This document shows, in pieces, positions 51,926 through 63,110 of a stretch of DNA of 64,000 nucleotides. Location of the stretch: assembly GCF_000253115.1 (NCBI RefSeq), contig NC_014145.1, forward strand, positions 1,612,001-1,676,000, given 5' to 3'. Both the position numbers and the translations under genes were made by a program. The notes below the pieces were generated by a model. The model made no database searches, was not told the DNA's origin, and was given only the letters and a program-made list of their open reading frames with translations. Origin of the DNA: Thiomonas arsenitoxydans (GTDB lineage Bacteria > Pseudomonadota > Gammaproteobacteria > Burkholderiales > Burkholderiaceae_C). Every line of letters starts with the position of its first letter. The first letter of the stretch is position 1.

Positions 51926-52632
51926 ACGTCTTCCAAAAGGTTTTCCCAGTCGGGTGGGTGCTGATGGCTTGCCTGGGTTCGAGCGCAGCCCTGGCGACGA
52001 CGGCGCAACCCACCCCGGCCCAAGACGCTGCGCAACAAGCCGCCTTGCAGCAGCAGCGCGCGCAGGTGCAGGCGGAGTACGCGGCGCAGCGCGGTGCCTG
52101 TCTGCAGCGCTTTTTCGTCAACGACTGCCTCGACGCGGCGCACAAGAAAGAGCGCGCCGCACTGACCCCCATCGACACCGATCTGCAGGCCATTGCATTG
52201 CGCGGCCGCCTGCGTGCTGCCGAAGACGAACTCCGCCGGGTGCAGGCGAATATGGCCGCCTCACAGCGCGGGCAGCCCGACCGCGCACAAGCCGAGCAGC
52301 AGAGCGCGGCACGCGAAGCCGACCTTGCACAGCGACAGCAGCAGGCCGCCCAACAAGCCGCCCAACGCGCCGCACAAGCCGCTGCAGCGCCGCCGAAGAC
52401 GCCTGCCACCGCCGCTGCGCCCGTGCCACCGCCTGTGGGGCGCCTGTTTCCGGCCCCTGCGCCGCAAAGCCAAATGAGCCCGGCGCAGCGCGCTGCAGAG
52501 ATCAAGCAGGCGGAGGCCGACTTCGCCGCCAAGCAAAAGACCTACGCCGAGAAGCAGGCCGAGCAGGCGCGACAGAATGCCGCCAAGCCGTCGGCAGCGC
52601 CGTTGCCGGTGCCGCCACCCAGCGCACCATAG
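51922..52632 (+). CDS. Exported Ala/Gln-rich coiled-coil protein, coupled to zapE
   Basis: This 236-residue protein has a start that overlaps the zapE stop (ATGA at 51922-51925), implying translational coupling. A signal peptide (VGWVLMACLGSSAALA) leads to a mature protein built almost wholly of Ala, Gln and Arg. An early part has two cysteines (GACLQRFFVNDCLDAA), probably a disulfide, like small periplasmic proteins of the DUF1311 kind. Then come long coiled-coil stretches (residues 85-150 and 190-220) separated by a Pro-rich linker. I do not recognise a function. The position behind zapE suggests a periplasmic division or envelope role, which is only inference. Confidence 0.72.
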   Translation: MNVFQKVFPVGWVLMACLGSSAALATTAQPTPAQDAAQQAALQQQRAQVQAEYAAQRGACLQRFFVNDCLDAAHKKERAALTPIDTDLQAIALRGRLRAAEDELRRVQANMAASQRGQPDRAQAEQQSAAREADLAQRQQQAAQQAAQRAAQAAAAPPKTPATAAAPVPPPVGRLFPAPAPQSQMSPAQRAAEIKQAEADFAAKQKTYAEKQAEQARQNAAKPSAAPLPVPPPSAP

Positions 52633-52698
52633 AAGAGCACGCGGGTGCGGCGGGCTACCATGCCCGCCTGTTCATTCGGGCCATTCGGGCTTTTGCGC

Positions 52699-53985
52699 AT
52701 GTTGATCGAATCTCCTCTTATCGCGGCGTTTACCCACCAATCCCCAGAGCAACTGCGGCTGCAGATCGGCATTCTGCTGGGCGTTGTGGCGCTGGGTGTG
52801 CTGTTGGGCACGGCGCTTGAAAAGCAGGTGCGCAAGCTGCCCAACTGGAAGACGGCGTTTCACGCGACCTGGCGCTACGGCCTGGGATTTCCTGCGGTGG
52901 CCTTGCTGGCGCTGGTTCTGGTGCGGCATGGCTCGTATCTGCTGCTCAAACTGCCGCTGCTCAAACTGGCGCTGCCGGTGCTGTTGGTGCTGCTGCTGGT
53001 GCGTCTGGCAGGCTCGGTCGCAAGGCAACGGTTTTCCAAGGATGGCGGCGTGCACTATCTGGTGCGGGTGGTCAGTATCGGCCTGTGGGTGACGCTGGCC
53101 CTGCATCTGGCAGGTGTGCTGCCTGAAATTCACGAAGCGCTCGATGCCCTGTCGATTTCCCTGGGCAGTCAGCGACTTTCCGGCTGGACCTTGCTCAAGG
53201 GCGCGGCGTCCATCGCCGTCACGCTGCTGCTGGCGCTGTGGGTCTCGTCGCTGCTGGAATCGCGGCTGATGCGCTCGCCGTTGGACGCCAGCCTGCGTCT
53301 GGTGTTCACCCGGCTGCTGCGGTCGGTGGTGCTGCTGGTGGCCATCCTCACCGCCTTGCAGATGGTGGGCATCGATCTCACCGTGCTCAGCGTGTTTGGT
53401 GGTGCCTTGGGTGTCGGCCTCGGTCTGGGTTTGCAGAAAATCGCAGCCAACTACGTCTCGGGCTTTGTCATTCTGCTCGAACGCAGTCTGCGCGTGGGCG
53501 ACAACGTGCGAGTGGAGACTTTTCAGGGCCAGATCATCGACATCAAGACCCGTTACACCCTGGTGCGCAGCGCCGGGGGCACGGACTCCATCGTGCCCAA
53601 CGAAATGCTGATCGCCAACCGCATCGAAAACCTCTCGTATAACGACCCCAACGTCTGGCTCTCCACCACCGTGGGCGTGTCGTACGACACCGACGTTGAA
53701 AAGGCGCTGGTGCTGATCAAAGAGGCGGCGCAGTCCGTGCCGCGCGTCTTGCAAAGCCCCGGCCCGAGCGCGGTACTCGATGCGTTTGGCGAAAGCGCCA
53801 TCAACATCACCGTGGGCTACTGGATTGCCGACCCGGAACACGGCACACTGGGCGTGCGCGGCCAGGTCAATCTCGCCATCTGGCATGCGCTCAAACAAAA
53901 CGGGATCGAGATTCCGTTTCCGCAGCGGGTTTTGCAATGGGCGCCGGGCAAGGAGCCAGCCGCGCAGGCTGCAGAGCGCCAATAG
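52699..53985 (+). CDS. MscS-family mechanosensitive ion channel
   Basis: The gene encodes about 428 residues from ATG 52699; ATG 52660 and GTG 52645 are in frame but less likely. There are roughly five N-terminal membrane helices. The pore-lining TM3 has the Gly/Ala pattern FGGALGVGLGLGLQKIAANYVSGFVILLERSLRVGD, followed by a beta domain (VETFQGQIIDIKTRYTLV) and a C-terminal alpha/beta vestibule ending IEIPFPQRVLQW. It should release osmolytes under hypo-osmotic shock at the inner membrane. It resembles the longer YbdG/KefA-like branch rather than E. coli MscS. Confidence 0.93.
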   Translation: MLIESPLIAAFTHQSPEQLRLQIGILLGVVALGVLLGTALEKQVRKLPNWKTAFHATWRYGLGFPAVALLALVLVRHGSYLLLKLPLLKLALPVLLVLLLVRLAGSVARQRFSKDGGVHYLVRVVSIGLWVTLALHLAGVLPEIHEALDALSISLGSQRLSGWTLLKGAASIAVTLLLALWVSSLLESRLMRSPLDASLRLVFTRLLRSVVLLVAILTALQMVGIDLTVLSVFGGALGVGLGLGLQKIAANYVSGFVILLERSLRVGDNVRVETFQGQIIDIKTRYTLVRSAGGTDSIVPNEMLIANRIENLSYNDPNVWLSTTVGVSYDTDVEKALVLIKEAAQSVPRVLQSPGPSAVLDAFGESAINITVGYWIADPEHGTLGVRGQVNLAIWHALKQNGIEIPFPQRVLQWAPGKEPAAQAAERQ

Positions 53986-54057
53986 CGAGCGCAGGCTCCC
54001 ACGCAAGGTCTGCGAAAGGCGTCTGCTGCAGCATGTTGTCGAGACAAGGAGACCGAT

Positions 54058-55701
54058 ATGCAAGACGCTGACCTCACCCCCAATTGCGCCAACCACGCGC
54101 CGCTCACGCCGCTGATCTTTCTGGATCATGCCGCCGACCTTTATCCGCAGCGCTTGGCCGTCCTTCACGGCAGCCTGCAGCGCAACTGGGCGCAGACGCG
54201 CGAGCGCTGCCGACGGCTGGCATCGGCCCTGGTGCGACGGGGCCTGCAGCGCGGGGATGTGGTGGCGGTCATGCTGCCCAATGTGCCGACCATGGTGGAA
54301 GCGCAGTTCGGCGTGCCCATGGCCGGGCTGGTGCTCAACACCCTCAACACCCGGCTCGACGCCGAGGCGCTGGCCTACATGCTGCTGCACGGCGGCGCCA
54401 AGGCCGTGCTGGTCGATCCTGAACTGGCGGCCGTGATGCAGCAGGCCGTGGCGCTCGCGGTGGAGCAGGGTCTGGCGCCGCCGCTGGTGATCGACGTGCC
54501 CGATCCGGAGTTCGTGCCCGGCGGCCAAGGCATCGGCGCGCTGAATTATGAGGCGCTGCTCGCAGAAGGTCTGGCGAGCGAGGCGTTGCCCGATGTGGCC
54601 GACGAGTGGGATTCGATCTCCTTGAATTACACCTCCGGCACGACCGGCAAACCCAAGGGCGTGGTGTACTCCCATCGCGGCGCGTATGTGAATGCGGTGT
54701 CCAATATTCTCGAATGGGACATGCCCAAGCACCCGGTCTATCTGTGGACTCTGCCCATGTTTCATTGCAACGGCTGGTGCTTTCCGTGGACGGTGGCCGC
54801 GCGGGCCGGGGTCAACGTCTGTCTGCGCAAGGTCGAGGCGCAGGCCATTTTCGATCGCATCCGAAGCGCGGGTGTAACGCATTACTGCGGCGCCCCGATC
54901 GTCCAAAATCTGCTGGTCAATGCGCCCGCCGAGATGAAAGCCGGCATTCACCACGCGGTGCGGGCCATGGTGGCCGGAGCCGCGCCACCCGCGGCACTGA
55001 TCGAGGGGCTCGAAGCCATGGGCTTCGATCTGACTCACACCTACGGCCTCACCGAGGTGTATGGCCCGGCGACGGTTTGCGCCAAACAGGAGTCCTGGAC
55101 TGAGCTGCCGCTGCCCGAGCGCGCGCGTTTGAATGCGCGGCAGGGCGTGCGCTATCACCTGCAGAATGCCGCGACCGTGCGGAACTCAGACACCCTGGAA
55201 GAAGTGCCGCACGATGGGCAAACCCTGGGCGAAATCATGTTTCGCGGCAACATCATGATGAAAGGCTATCTGGGCAACCCCGAGGCGACCGAGCAGGCTT
55301 TTCATGGCGGCTGGTTTCACAGCGGCGACCTCGCGGTGGTCGATCCCGACGGCTACATCAAGATCAAGGATCGCAGCAAGGACGTCATTATTTCGGGCGG
55401 GGAAAACATCTCCAGCATCGAAGTCGAAGACGTGCTTTACCGCCATCCCGCTGTGCTGGTGGCCGCCGTGGTGGCCATGCCCGATCCGAAATGGGGCGAG
55501 AGTCCCTGCGCGTTTGTCGAACTCAAGCAAGGCCGAGCGGTGACCGAAGAAGAAATCATCGCGTTCTGCAAAGCTCACCTCGCAGGCTTCAAAACGCCGC
55601 GCAAAGTGGTGTTTGGCGAGGTGCCCAAAACGTCCACCGGCAAGATCCAGAAATACGCCTTGCGCGCGCAGGCGCATTCCCGCGAAGCGATTGATCTGTA
55701 G
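54058..55701 (+). CDS. Acyl-CoA synthetase (AMP-forming, medium/long-chain fatty acid type)
   Basis: This 547-residue ANL-superfamily enzyme has the ATP loop YTSGTTGKPKGVVYSHRG, motif HTYGLTEVYGPATVC, the hinge and adenylate-binding YIKIKDRSKDVIISGGENIS, and the catalytic Lys region KTSTGKIQKYALR at the C-terminus. Overall it resembles AlkK-like or FadD3-type medium-chain fatty acyl-CoA ligases. It activates a carboxylic acid with ATP and CoA. It lies upstream of the etfBA-acyl-CoA dehydrogenase operon, consistent with fatty-acid breakdown. The chain length preferred cannot be read. Confidence 0.93.
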   Translation: MQDADLTPNCANHAPLTPLIFLDHAADLYPQRLAVLHGSLQRNWAQTRERCRRLASALVRRGLQRGDVVAVMLPNVPTMVEAQFGVPMAGLVLNTLNTRLDAEALAYMLLHGGAKAVLVDPELAAVMQQAVALAVEQGLAPPLVIDVPDPEFVPGGQGIGALNYEALLAEGLASEALPDVADEWDSISLNYTSGTTGKPKGVVYSHRGAYVNAVSNILEWDMPKHPVYLWTLPMFHCNGWCFPWTVAARAGVNVCLRKVEAQAIFDRIRSAGVTHYCGAPIVQNLLVNAPAEMKAGIHHAVRAMVAGAAPPAALIEGLEAMGFDLTHTYGLTEVYGPATVCAKQESWTELPLPERARLNARQGVRYHLQNAATVRNSDTLEEVPHDGQTLGEIMFRGNIMMKGYLGNPEATEQAFHGGWFHSGDLAVVDPDGYIKIKDRSKDVIISGGENISSIEVEDVLYRHPAVLVAAVVAMPDPKWGESPCAFVELKQGRAVTEEEIIAFCKAHLAGFKTPRKVVFGEVPKTSTGKIQKYALRAQAHSREAIDL

Positions 55702-55764
55702 AAATCCGCTTTGAAAGCGGCCCTTCCTGATGCCGCCAAAGGAAATGAGCCCTTTGCGCGGGGC

Positions 55765-55794
55765 TTGATTTGCGGCCGCGTCCGTCGTTACACT
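55765..55794 (+). promoter_or_regulatory. Candidate promoter of the etfBA operon
   Basis: TTGATT (55765-55770) and TACACT (55789-55794) with an 18-bp spacer form a plausible sigma-70 promoter. It lies 100 bp before etfB and directly upstream of the palindrome at 55801-55814, which would cover the transcription start. Confidence 0.55.
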
Positions 55795-55800
55795 GCCAAA

Positions 55801-55814
55801 AACGAACGGTCGTT
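55801..55814 (+). promoter_or_regulatory. TetR-type palindromic operator at the etfBA start site
   Basis: AACGA-ACGG-TCGTT is a perfect 5-bp inverted repeat, set in the wider AAACGAACGGTCGTTCT. ACGAACGGTCGTTC-like sites are characteristic of TetR/AcrR-family repressors. Placed just after the -10 element, it would block transcription of etfBA and the acyl-CoA dehydrogenase until an acyl-CoA ligand releases the repressor. No TetR gene is in the window. Confidence 0.5.
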
Positions 55815-55894
55815 CTATTATGGGTCCGTCAGTCCGTTCAGGTCAGGGCGCTGCCTATACTGACCCACACAACAAACCCTACTGGAGCAATTGC

Positions 55895-56644
55895 ATGAAA
55901 GTGCTGGTCGCGGTCAAGCGCGTGGTGGATTACAACGTCAAGGTGCGGGTCAAGTCGGATGGCAGCGGCATCGATACCGCCGGTGTGAAGATGAGCATGA
56001 ACCCGTTTGACGAAATCGCCGTGGAAGAAGCGGTGCGGCTCAAGGAAAAGGGCGCGGCAACCGAGATCGTCGCGGTGAGTTGTGGTGTAGCCGCCTGCGG
56101 CGAGACCCTGCGCACCGCCATGGCGATCGGCGCCGACCGCGGTGTGCTGGTGGAAAGCGAGGCTGAGTTGCAGCCCCTGGCCGTGGCCAAGCTGCTCAAG
56201 GCTGTGGTCGAGAAAGAGGGTGCGCAGTTGGTCATTCTGGGCAAGCAGGCCATCGATGACGATTCCAACCAGACCGGGCAAATGCTGGCTGCTCTGCTGG
56301 GCTGGTCGCAGGCTACCTTTGCGTCCAAGGTCGAACTCGACGGCACGCAGGCGAAAGTTACCCGCGAGGTGGATGGCGGACTGGAGACGATCGCGGTCAA
56401 GCTGCCCGCCGTCATCACCACCGACCTGCGGCTCAACGAGCCGCGCTACGTCACTCTGCCCAACATCATGAAGGCGAAGAAAAAGCCGATTGATACCCTC
56501 AAGCCGGAAGAACTGGGCGTGGATGTGAGCCCGCGACTCAAAACGCTGAAGGTTGCCGAGCCGCCCAAGCGCGGCGCGGGCGTGAAGGTGCCCGATGTCG
56601 CCACGCTGGTCGACCGTCTGAAGACCGAGGCCAAGGTCATCTGA
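55895..56644 (+). CDS. etfB: Electron transfer flavoprotein beta subunit
   Basis: The gene encodes 249 residues from ATG 55895 ([17 protein letters not shown]), with CTGGAGCA as ribosome site. Beta-ETF marks are [21 protein letters not shown] (AMP and domain contacts), [27 protein letters not shown], and [17 protein letters not shown], the recognition loop for dehydrogenases. With EtfA it carries electrons from acyl-CoA dehydrogenases to ETF:quinone oxidoreductase. It is the first gene of etfB-etfA-acyl-CoA dehydrogenase-flavin oxidase, behind a promoter and TetR-like site. Confidence 0.97.
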   Translation: MKVLVAVKRVVDYNVKVRVKSDGSGIDTAGVKMSMNPFDEIAVEEAVRLKEKGAATEIVAVSCGVAACGETLRTAMAIGADRGVLVESEAELQPLAVAKLLKAVVEKEGAQLVILGKQAIDDDSNQTGQMLAALLGWSQATFASKVELDGTQAKVTREVDGGLETIAVKLPAVITTDLRLNEPRYVTLPNIMKAKKKPIDTLKPEELGVDVSPRLKTLKVAEPPKRGAGVKVPDVATLVDRLKTEAKVI

Positions 56645-56695
56645 CCTGCCTTCCCTGAGCGGCTTTCCGCAAGCAACCCATTCGAGGATTTTTCC

Positions 56696-57628
56696 ATGAC
56701 CGCACTCGTCATTGCCGAACACGACAACCAGGTTCTCAAACCCTCCACCCTCAACACCATTGCCGCCGCGCTGCTGTGCGACCCGCAAGTGCATGTGCTC
56801 GTTGCCGGGCAAAACTGCGCAGCGGTTGCCCAGGCTGCCGCGCAGGCTGCTGGCGTGAGCAAGGTGTTGTGCGCCGACGCGCCGCAACTCGCCGCGGGCC
56901 TGGCGGAAGCCAGCGCTGCGCAAGTGCTGGCTTTGGCGCCGTCCTACAGCCACATCCTGGCGCCGGCCACGGCCTTCGGCAAAAACATCGCCCCGCGCGT
57001 GGCGGCCCTGCTCGATGTGGCGCAGGTTTCCGACATCATTCATGTGCACAGCCCCGATACTTTCGATCGCCCCATCTACGCTGGCAACGCCATTGCCACG
57101 GTGCAAAGCAGCGACAAGATCAAGGTCATCACCGTGCGCACCACGGGCTTCGACCCGGTGGCCGCGACCGGCGGCACGGCCGAGGTGAGCAGCGTTGACG
57201 CCGTGGCCGATGCCGGGCTGTCCAGCCTGGTCGGGCGCGAAACCACCAAGAGCGAGCGGCCGGAACTCACCGCGGCGAAGATCATCGTCTCCGGCGGGCG
57301 CGGCCTGGGCAGCAAGGAAAACTTCGAGGCCGTGATGACCCCGCTGGCCGACAAACTCGGCGCCGCGATGGGCGCCAGCCGCGCGGCGGTCGATGCGGGC
57401 TATGCCCCCAACGACTGGCAGGTGGGGCAAACCGGCAAGATCGTCGCGCCGCAACTCTATGTGGCCGTGGGCATATCCGGCGCCATCCAGCATCTGGCCG
57501 GTATGAAAGACAGCAAGGTCATCGTCGCCATCAACAAAGACGAAGAAGCGCCGATCTTCGGCGTGGCTGATTACGGTTTGGTGGCCGACTTGTTCACCGC
57601 CGTGCCGGAAATGGTCAAGCAGATTTGA
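56696..57628 (+). CDS. etfA: Electron transfer flavoprotein alpha subunit
   Basis: This 310-residue protein has an N-terminal domain beginning [19 protein letters not shown] and the C-terminal FAD-binding domain: [36 protein letters not shown], and [34 protein letters not shown]. It binds the FAD that shuttles electrons. It starts 51 bp after etfB and pairs with it in the usual beta-alpha order. Sequence and length are typical. Confidence 0.97.
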   Translation: MTALVIAEHDNQVLKPSTLNTIAAALLCDPQVHVLVAGQNCAAVAQAAAQAAGVSKVLCADAPQLAAGLAEASAAQVLALAPSYSHILAPATAFGKNIAPRVAALLDVAQVSDIIHVHSPDTFDRPIYAGNAIATVQSSDKIKVITVRTTGFDPVAATGGTAEVSSVDAVADAGLSSLVGRETTKSERPELTAAKIIVSGGRGLGSKENFEAVMTPLADKLGAAMGASRAAVDAGYAPNDWQVGQTGKIVAPQLYVAVGISGAIQHLAGMKDSKVIVAINKDEEAPIFGVADYGLVADLFTAVPEMVKQI

Positions 57629-57718
57629 GGCTTAAACCCCGCCCGTTCACAACGTGTTGACACCCGACTACGGCCGCGCAGACGGCTGCACCCCCAACAT
57701 CCCCAGACGGAGACTCGC

Positions 57719-59503
57719 ATGAGCTATATCGCCCCCATCCGCGACATGATGTTCGACCTCGAACATCTCGCAGGCCTGGAGTCCATTTCCAAACTGCCAG
57801 GTTTCGAGGACGCGACCCCCGACACGGCGGCCGCAGTGCTGGAGGAATGCGGCAAATTCAACCGCGATGTGATCGCTCCGCTGAACCGCGAGGGCGACCT
57901 CCATCCCAGCGCCTGGGCAGACGGCAAGGTGACCACCACCCCGGGGTTCAAGCAGGCGTTCCGGCAATTCGTCGATGGCGGGTGGCAAGGGCTGCAGCAT
58001 TCGGCTGAATTTGGCGGGCAGGGTTTGCCCAAAAGCATCTCGGCGGCCTGCACCGAAATGCTCAACAGCGCCAACCTCAGTTTCGCGCTGTGCCCGCTCT
58101 TGTCAGACGGCGCCATCGAAGCCTTGCTCACTGCGGGTACCGATGCGCAGAAGCAGCGCTACATCCCCAGGCTGATCTCGGGCGAGTGGACTGGCACCAT
58201 GAACCTCACCGAGCCGCAGGCGGGCTCTGATCTGGCGCTGGTGCGCAGCCGCGCTGAGCCGCAGGGCGACGGAACTTACCGGCTGTTCGGCCAGAAAATT
58301 TACATCACTTATGGCGAGCACGACATGGCGGACAACATCGTCCACTTGGTGCTGGCCCGCCTTCCGGATGCGCCGGCGGGGGTCAAGGGCATTTCGCTGT
58401 TCATCGTGCTCAAGGTGCTGGAAGACGGGCGGCGCAACGACGTTTGGTGCGCCTCCATCGAGCACAAGCTGGGTATCAAGGCCAGCCCGACGGCGGTGCT
58501 GATTTACGGCGACGGCAAGGGCGAGGTGGGAACCGGCGCGATTGGCGAGCTGGTGGGCGAGGCCAATCGCGGGCTGGAATACATGTTCATCATGATGAAC
58601 GCGGCCCGCTACGCCGTGGGCCTGCAGGGCATTGCCGTAGCCGAGCGGGCTTACCAAAAGGCGGCGGCCTATGCCAAGGATCGAGTGCAGTCGCGCCCGG
58701 TGGACGGCAGCGCGGCGCAGTCGGTGAGCATCGTGCATCACCCCGATGTGCGCCGCATGCTCATGACCATGCGCGCGCTCACCGAAGGCTGCCGCGCACT
58801 CGCGCTGGTGGCCGCGAGTCTGCACGACGTGGGCCGCGCCCATCCCGATGCCGGGCAGCGCGCTGCGCACGAGGCGGCCTACGAGTTTCTGGTGCCGCTG
58901 GTCAAGGGCTACTCGACAGAGATGAGCATCGAGGTGGCGAGCCTGGGCGTGCAGGTGCACGGCGGCATGGGCTTCATCGAAGAGACGGGGGCGGCCCAGT
59001 ATTACCGCGACGCCCGCATTCTCACCATCTACGAGGGCACCACGGCCATCCAGGCCAATGATCTGGTGGGACGCAAGACGGTGCGCGATGGCGGCGCCCT
59101 GGCGCTGCACTTCGCCGCGCGGGTGAGCAAGGTCGAAGAGGCGCTCACGGCCACGGGCGATGCGCAGGCCGTGGCCATGGCCGGCCAGCTGCGGCAAGCC
59201 CGCGAGGCGTATGCGCAGGTGGTGGCGTTTGTCGCGGCGCACGGCAAGTCCGACCCCAATACGGTGTTCGCGGGCAGCGTGCCGTATCTGATGCTGGCGG
59301 GCAACCTGATGGCCGGTTGGCAGATGGCGCAAAGCTGGCTGGCCACGCGCGACCTTCCGGCGGATGAAGCCGCCTTCGCCCAAGCCAAACGGGCCACCGC
59401 TGCGTTTTACTGCGCCCACATCCTGCCGCGCTGCGGCGGTTTGCGCGACGCGGTCTTGAGTGGCGCCGACAGCGTGATGGCCCTGCCGGTGGAGGCGTTC
59501 TGA
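57719..59503 (+). CDS. Acyl-CoA dehydrogenase (long form with C-terminal extension)
   Basis: This 594-residue FAD enzyme adds the first double bond in fatty acyl-CoA. It has an acyl-CoA dehydrogenase N-terminal part, then MNLTEPQAGSDLALVRS, VASLGVQVHGGMGFIEETGAAQYYRDARILTIYEGT with the catalytic Glu, and a C-terminal domain of about 130 residues. That domain is of the type found in the 590-600-residue group (PF12806-like). Its electrons go to EtfAB, encoded directly upstream. The next gene follows 1 bp after its stop codon. Substrate length is unknown; this branch often handles long or unusual chains. Confidence 0.95.
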   Translation: MSYIAPIRDMMFDLEHLAGLESISKLPGFEDATPDTAAAVLEECGKFNRDVIAPLNREGDLHPSAWADGKVTTTPGFKQAFRQFVDGGWQGLQHSAEFGGQGLPKSISAACTEMLNSANLSFALCPLLSDGAIEALLTAGTDAQKQRYIPRLISGEWTGTMNLTEPQAGSDLALVRSRAEPQGDGTYRLFGQKIYITYGEHDMADNIVHLVLARLPDAPAGVKGISLFIVLKVLEDGRRNDVWCASIEHKLGIKASPTAVLIYGDGKGEVGTGAIGELVGEANRGLEYMFIMMNAARYAVGLQGIAVAERAYQKAAAYAKDRVQSRPVDGSAAQSVSIVHHPDVRRMLMTMRALTEGCRALALVAASLHDVGRAHPDAGQRAAHEAAYEFLVPLVKGYSTEMSIEVASLGVQVHGGMGFIEETGAAQYYRDARILTIYEGTTAIQANDLVGRKTVRDGGALALHFAARVSKVEEALTATGDAQAVAMAGQLRQAREAYAQVVAFVAAHGKSDPNTVFAGSVPYLMLAGNLMAGWQMAQSWLATRDLPADEAAFAQAKRATAAFYCAHILPRCGGLRDAVLSGADSVMALPVEAF

Positions 59504-59504
59504 G

Positions 59505-60464
59505 ATGAGTCTGCCCGCCATTCTTTCCAAGCTGCAGCTGCCTGTCATCGGGTCGCCGCTGTTCATCATCTCCAATCCCAAGTTGGTGATTGCGCAATGC
59601 ACCGCGGGCATCGTCGGTAGTTTTCCCGCGCTGAATGCCCGCCCGGCGTCGCAGCTCGACGAATGGCTGGCCGAAATCACCGAGGCACTGGCTGCGTGGA
59701 ACGCGGCCCATCCCGACCAGCCCGCTGCGCCGTTCGCGGTCAACCAGATCGTTCACCGCAGCAACGAGCGCCTGGAGCAGGACATGATGCTCTGCGCCAA
59801 GTACCGAGTGCCCATCGTCATCACCTCGCTGGGCGCTCGCCCCGAAGTGAATCAGGGCGTACATGGTTGGGGTGGCATCGTGCTGCACGATGTGATCAAC
59901 CAGACCTTTGCGCACAAAGCGGTGGAGAAGGGCGCAGACGGTCTCATTCTGGTGGCGGCCGGCGCCGGCGGACACGCGGGCACGCAATCGCCTTTTGCGC
60001 TGGTGCAGGAAACCCGGCGCTGGTTCGACGGGCCGGTTGTGCTTTCAGGCGCCATTGCCCGTGGCGACTCGGTGCTTGCCGCGCAGGCCATGGGGGCCGA
60101 TCTGGCCTATATCGGCAGCGCCTTCATCGCCACCGACGAGGCGCGCGCCGCCGAGGGCTACAAGCAGATGATCGTGGACAGCAGCGCGCAAGACATCGTG
60201 TACTCCAGCCTGTTCACCGGCGTGCACGGCAACTACCTGCGCGGCTCGATTGCCGCCGCCGGGCTCGATCCCGACCATCTGCCCGAGGGCGATCCGAGCA
60301 AGATGGATTTCGCCGCCGCCATCGGCGGAGCCAAAGCCTGGAAAGACATCTGGGGCTGCGGCCAGGGCATAGGCGCCGTGGACCGGGTGCAGCCCGCCGC
60401 AGACCTTGTGGCCCAACTGCAGCGGGAATACGAAGCCGCGAAAACTCGGATGTGCGGCCGCTGA
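59505..60464 (+). CDS. Nitronate monooxygenase family FMN oxidoreductase
   Basis: This 319-residue TIM-barrel flavoprotein of the nitronate monooxygenase/2-nitropropane dioxygenase family has FMN phosphate-binding GAGGHAGTQSPFALV, VLSGAIARGDSVLAAQAMGADLAYIGSAF, and an N-terminal PVIGSPLFIISNPKLV. It starts 1 bp after the acyl-CoA dehydrogenase stop, so translation is coupled. In many bacteria this class accompanies acyl-CoA dehydrogenases, where it is thought to remove nitronates or act as an enoyl reductase; the exact substrate is not known. Confidence 0.92.
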   Translation: MSLPAILSKLQLPVIGSPLFIISNPKLVIAQCTAGIVGSFPALNARPASQLDEWLAEITEALAAWNAAHPDQPAAPFAVNQIVHRSNERLEQDMMLCAKYRVPIVITSLGARPEVNQGVHGWGGIVLHDVINQTFAHKAVEKGADGLILVAAGAGGHAGTQSPFALVQETRRWFDGPVVLSGAIARGDSVLAAQAMGADLAYIGSAFIATDEARAAEGYKQMIVDSSAQDIVYSSLFTGVHGNYLRGSIAAAGLDPDHLPEGDPSKMDFAAAIGGAKAWKDIWGCGQGIGAVDRVQPAADLVAQLQREYEAAKTRMCGR

Positions 60465-60834
60465 CGCTCCGACAGCTCGCCTACAGTAGTGTAGTCCGAA
60501 GCACGAATCTGGAGACACCCCATGCGTGCACATCATCATCGCCCGCAGGCTCAGCCTGAGGCGCCGTCACCCCCCAACGCCGCGCAACTCGCCGGGGCGC
60601 GCACGTTTGCCGAGTTTTATCCGCTGTATCTGGCCGAGCACCGGCTGCCGCTCACCCGCAAGCTGCACTTCGCTGGCTCGACCCTGGCGCTGATCTGCTT
60701 GTTTTTTCTCATTTTCACCGCCAACCCATGGTGGCTGCTCGCGGCCGTCATCTGCGGCTACGCTTTTGCCTGGGCGGCTCACTTTTTTGTCGAACACAAC
60801 CGACCGGCGACGTTCAAGCGCCCGCTGTTCAGTT

Positions 60835-62708
<1,874 letters not shown>

Positions 62709-62717
62709 ACCGTGCGC

Positions 62718-63110
62718 ATGATGTCGGATTCTTCTCAACCGTTATCGACCGCCTCCTGGCAGCATGTCTGGCACCGGGGTGCGGTGGCCAGCCTGCTGGC
62801 GCTCATCCTGCTGTGTGTGGTCTGGGAGCTTTGGGCGGCGCCGCTGCATCCCGGAGGATCGCTGCTGGTGCTCAAGGTGCTGCCCCTTTTGCCCGCCGTG
62901 CCCGGCGTGCTGAGGGGCCGGGCGCAGACGTTTCGCTGGCTGAGTCTCCTGTTGTGGTTTTACGCGGCCGAGGGCATCACCCGCGCGCTGACCGACCCCA
63001 GCGCCGCCTCGCGCGGGCTGGGGTGGATTGAACTGCTGCTCTCGCTGCTGTTGTTCCTCAGCGTGGCCGGTTTTTTGCGCACCGGAGCGCCGCGCCGTGC
63101 TGCCCGCTGA
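62718..63110 (+). CDS. DUF2069 small membrane protein
   Basis: The gene encodes about 130 residues from ATG 62718; GTG 62712 and ATG 62721 are alternatives. Four hydrophobic segments dominate (ALILLCVVWELWAAPLHPGGSLLVLKVLPLLPAVPGVLRG, then WLSLLLWFYAAEGITRALTDPS), matching DUF2069. That family sits next to wrbA and yihY in many gamma- and betaproteobacteria. Function is unknown. It overlaps the next gene by 14 bp. Confidence 0.85.
   Translation: MMSDSSQPLSTASWQHVWHRGAVASLLALILLCVVWELWAAPLHPGGSLLVLKVLPLLPAVPGVLRGRAQTFRWLSLLLWFYAAEGITRALTDPSAASRGLGWIELLLSLLLFLSVAGFLRTGAPRRAAR

Noticed and set aside
52672-55158. 828-codon minus-strand frame across the MscS and acyl-CoA ligase genes
   Set aside because: Antisense to two well-supported genes, with His/Gln/Arg-biased composition typical of GC-rich shadow frames.
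58103-59743. 546-codon minus-strand frame opposite the acyl-CoA dehydrogenase
   Set aside because: Shadow of a strongly supported enzyme; no motif on the minus strand.
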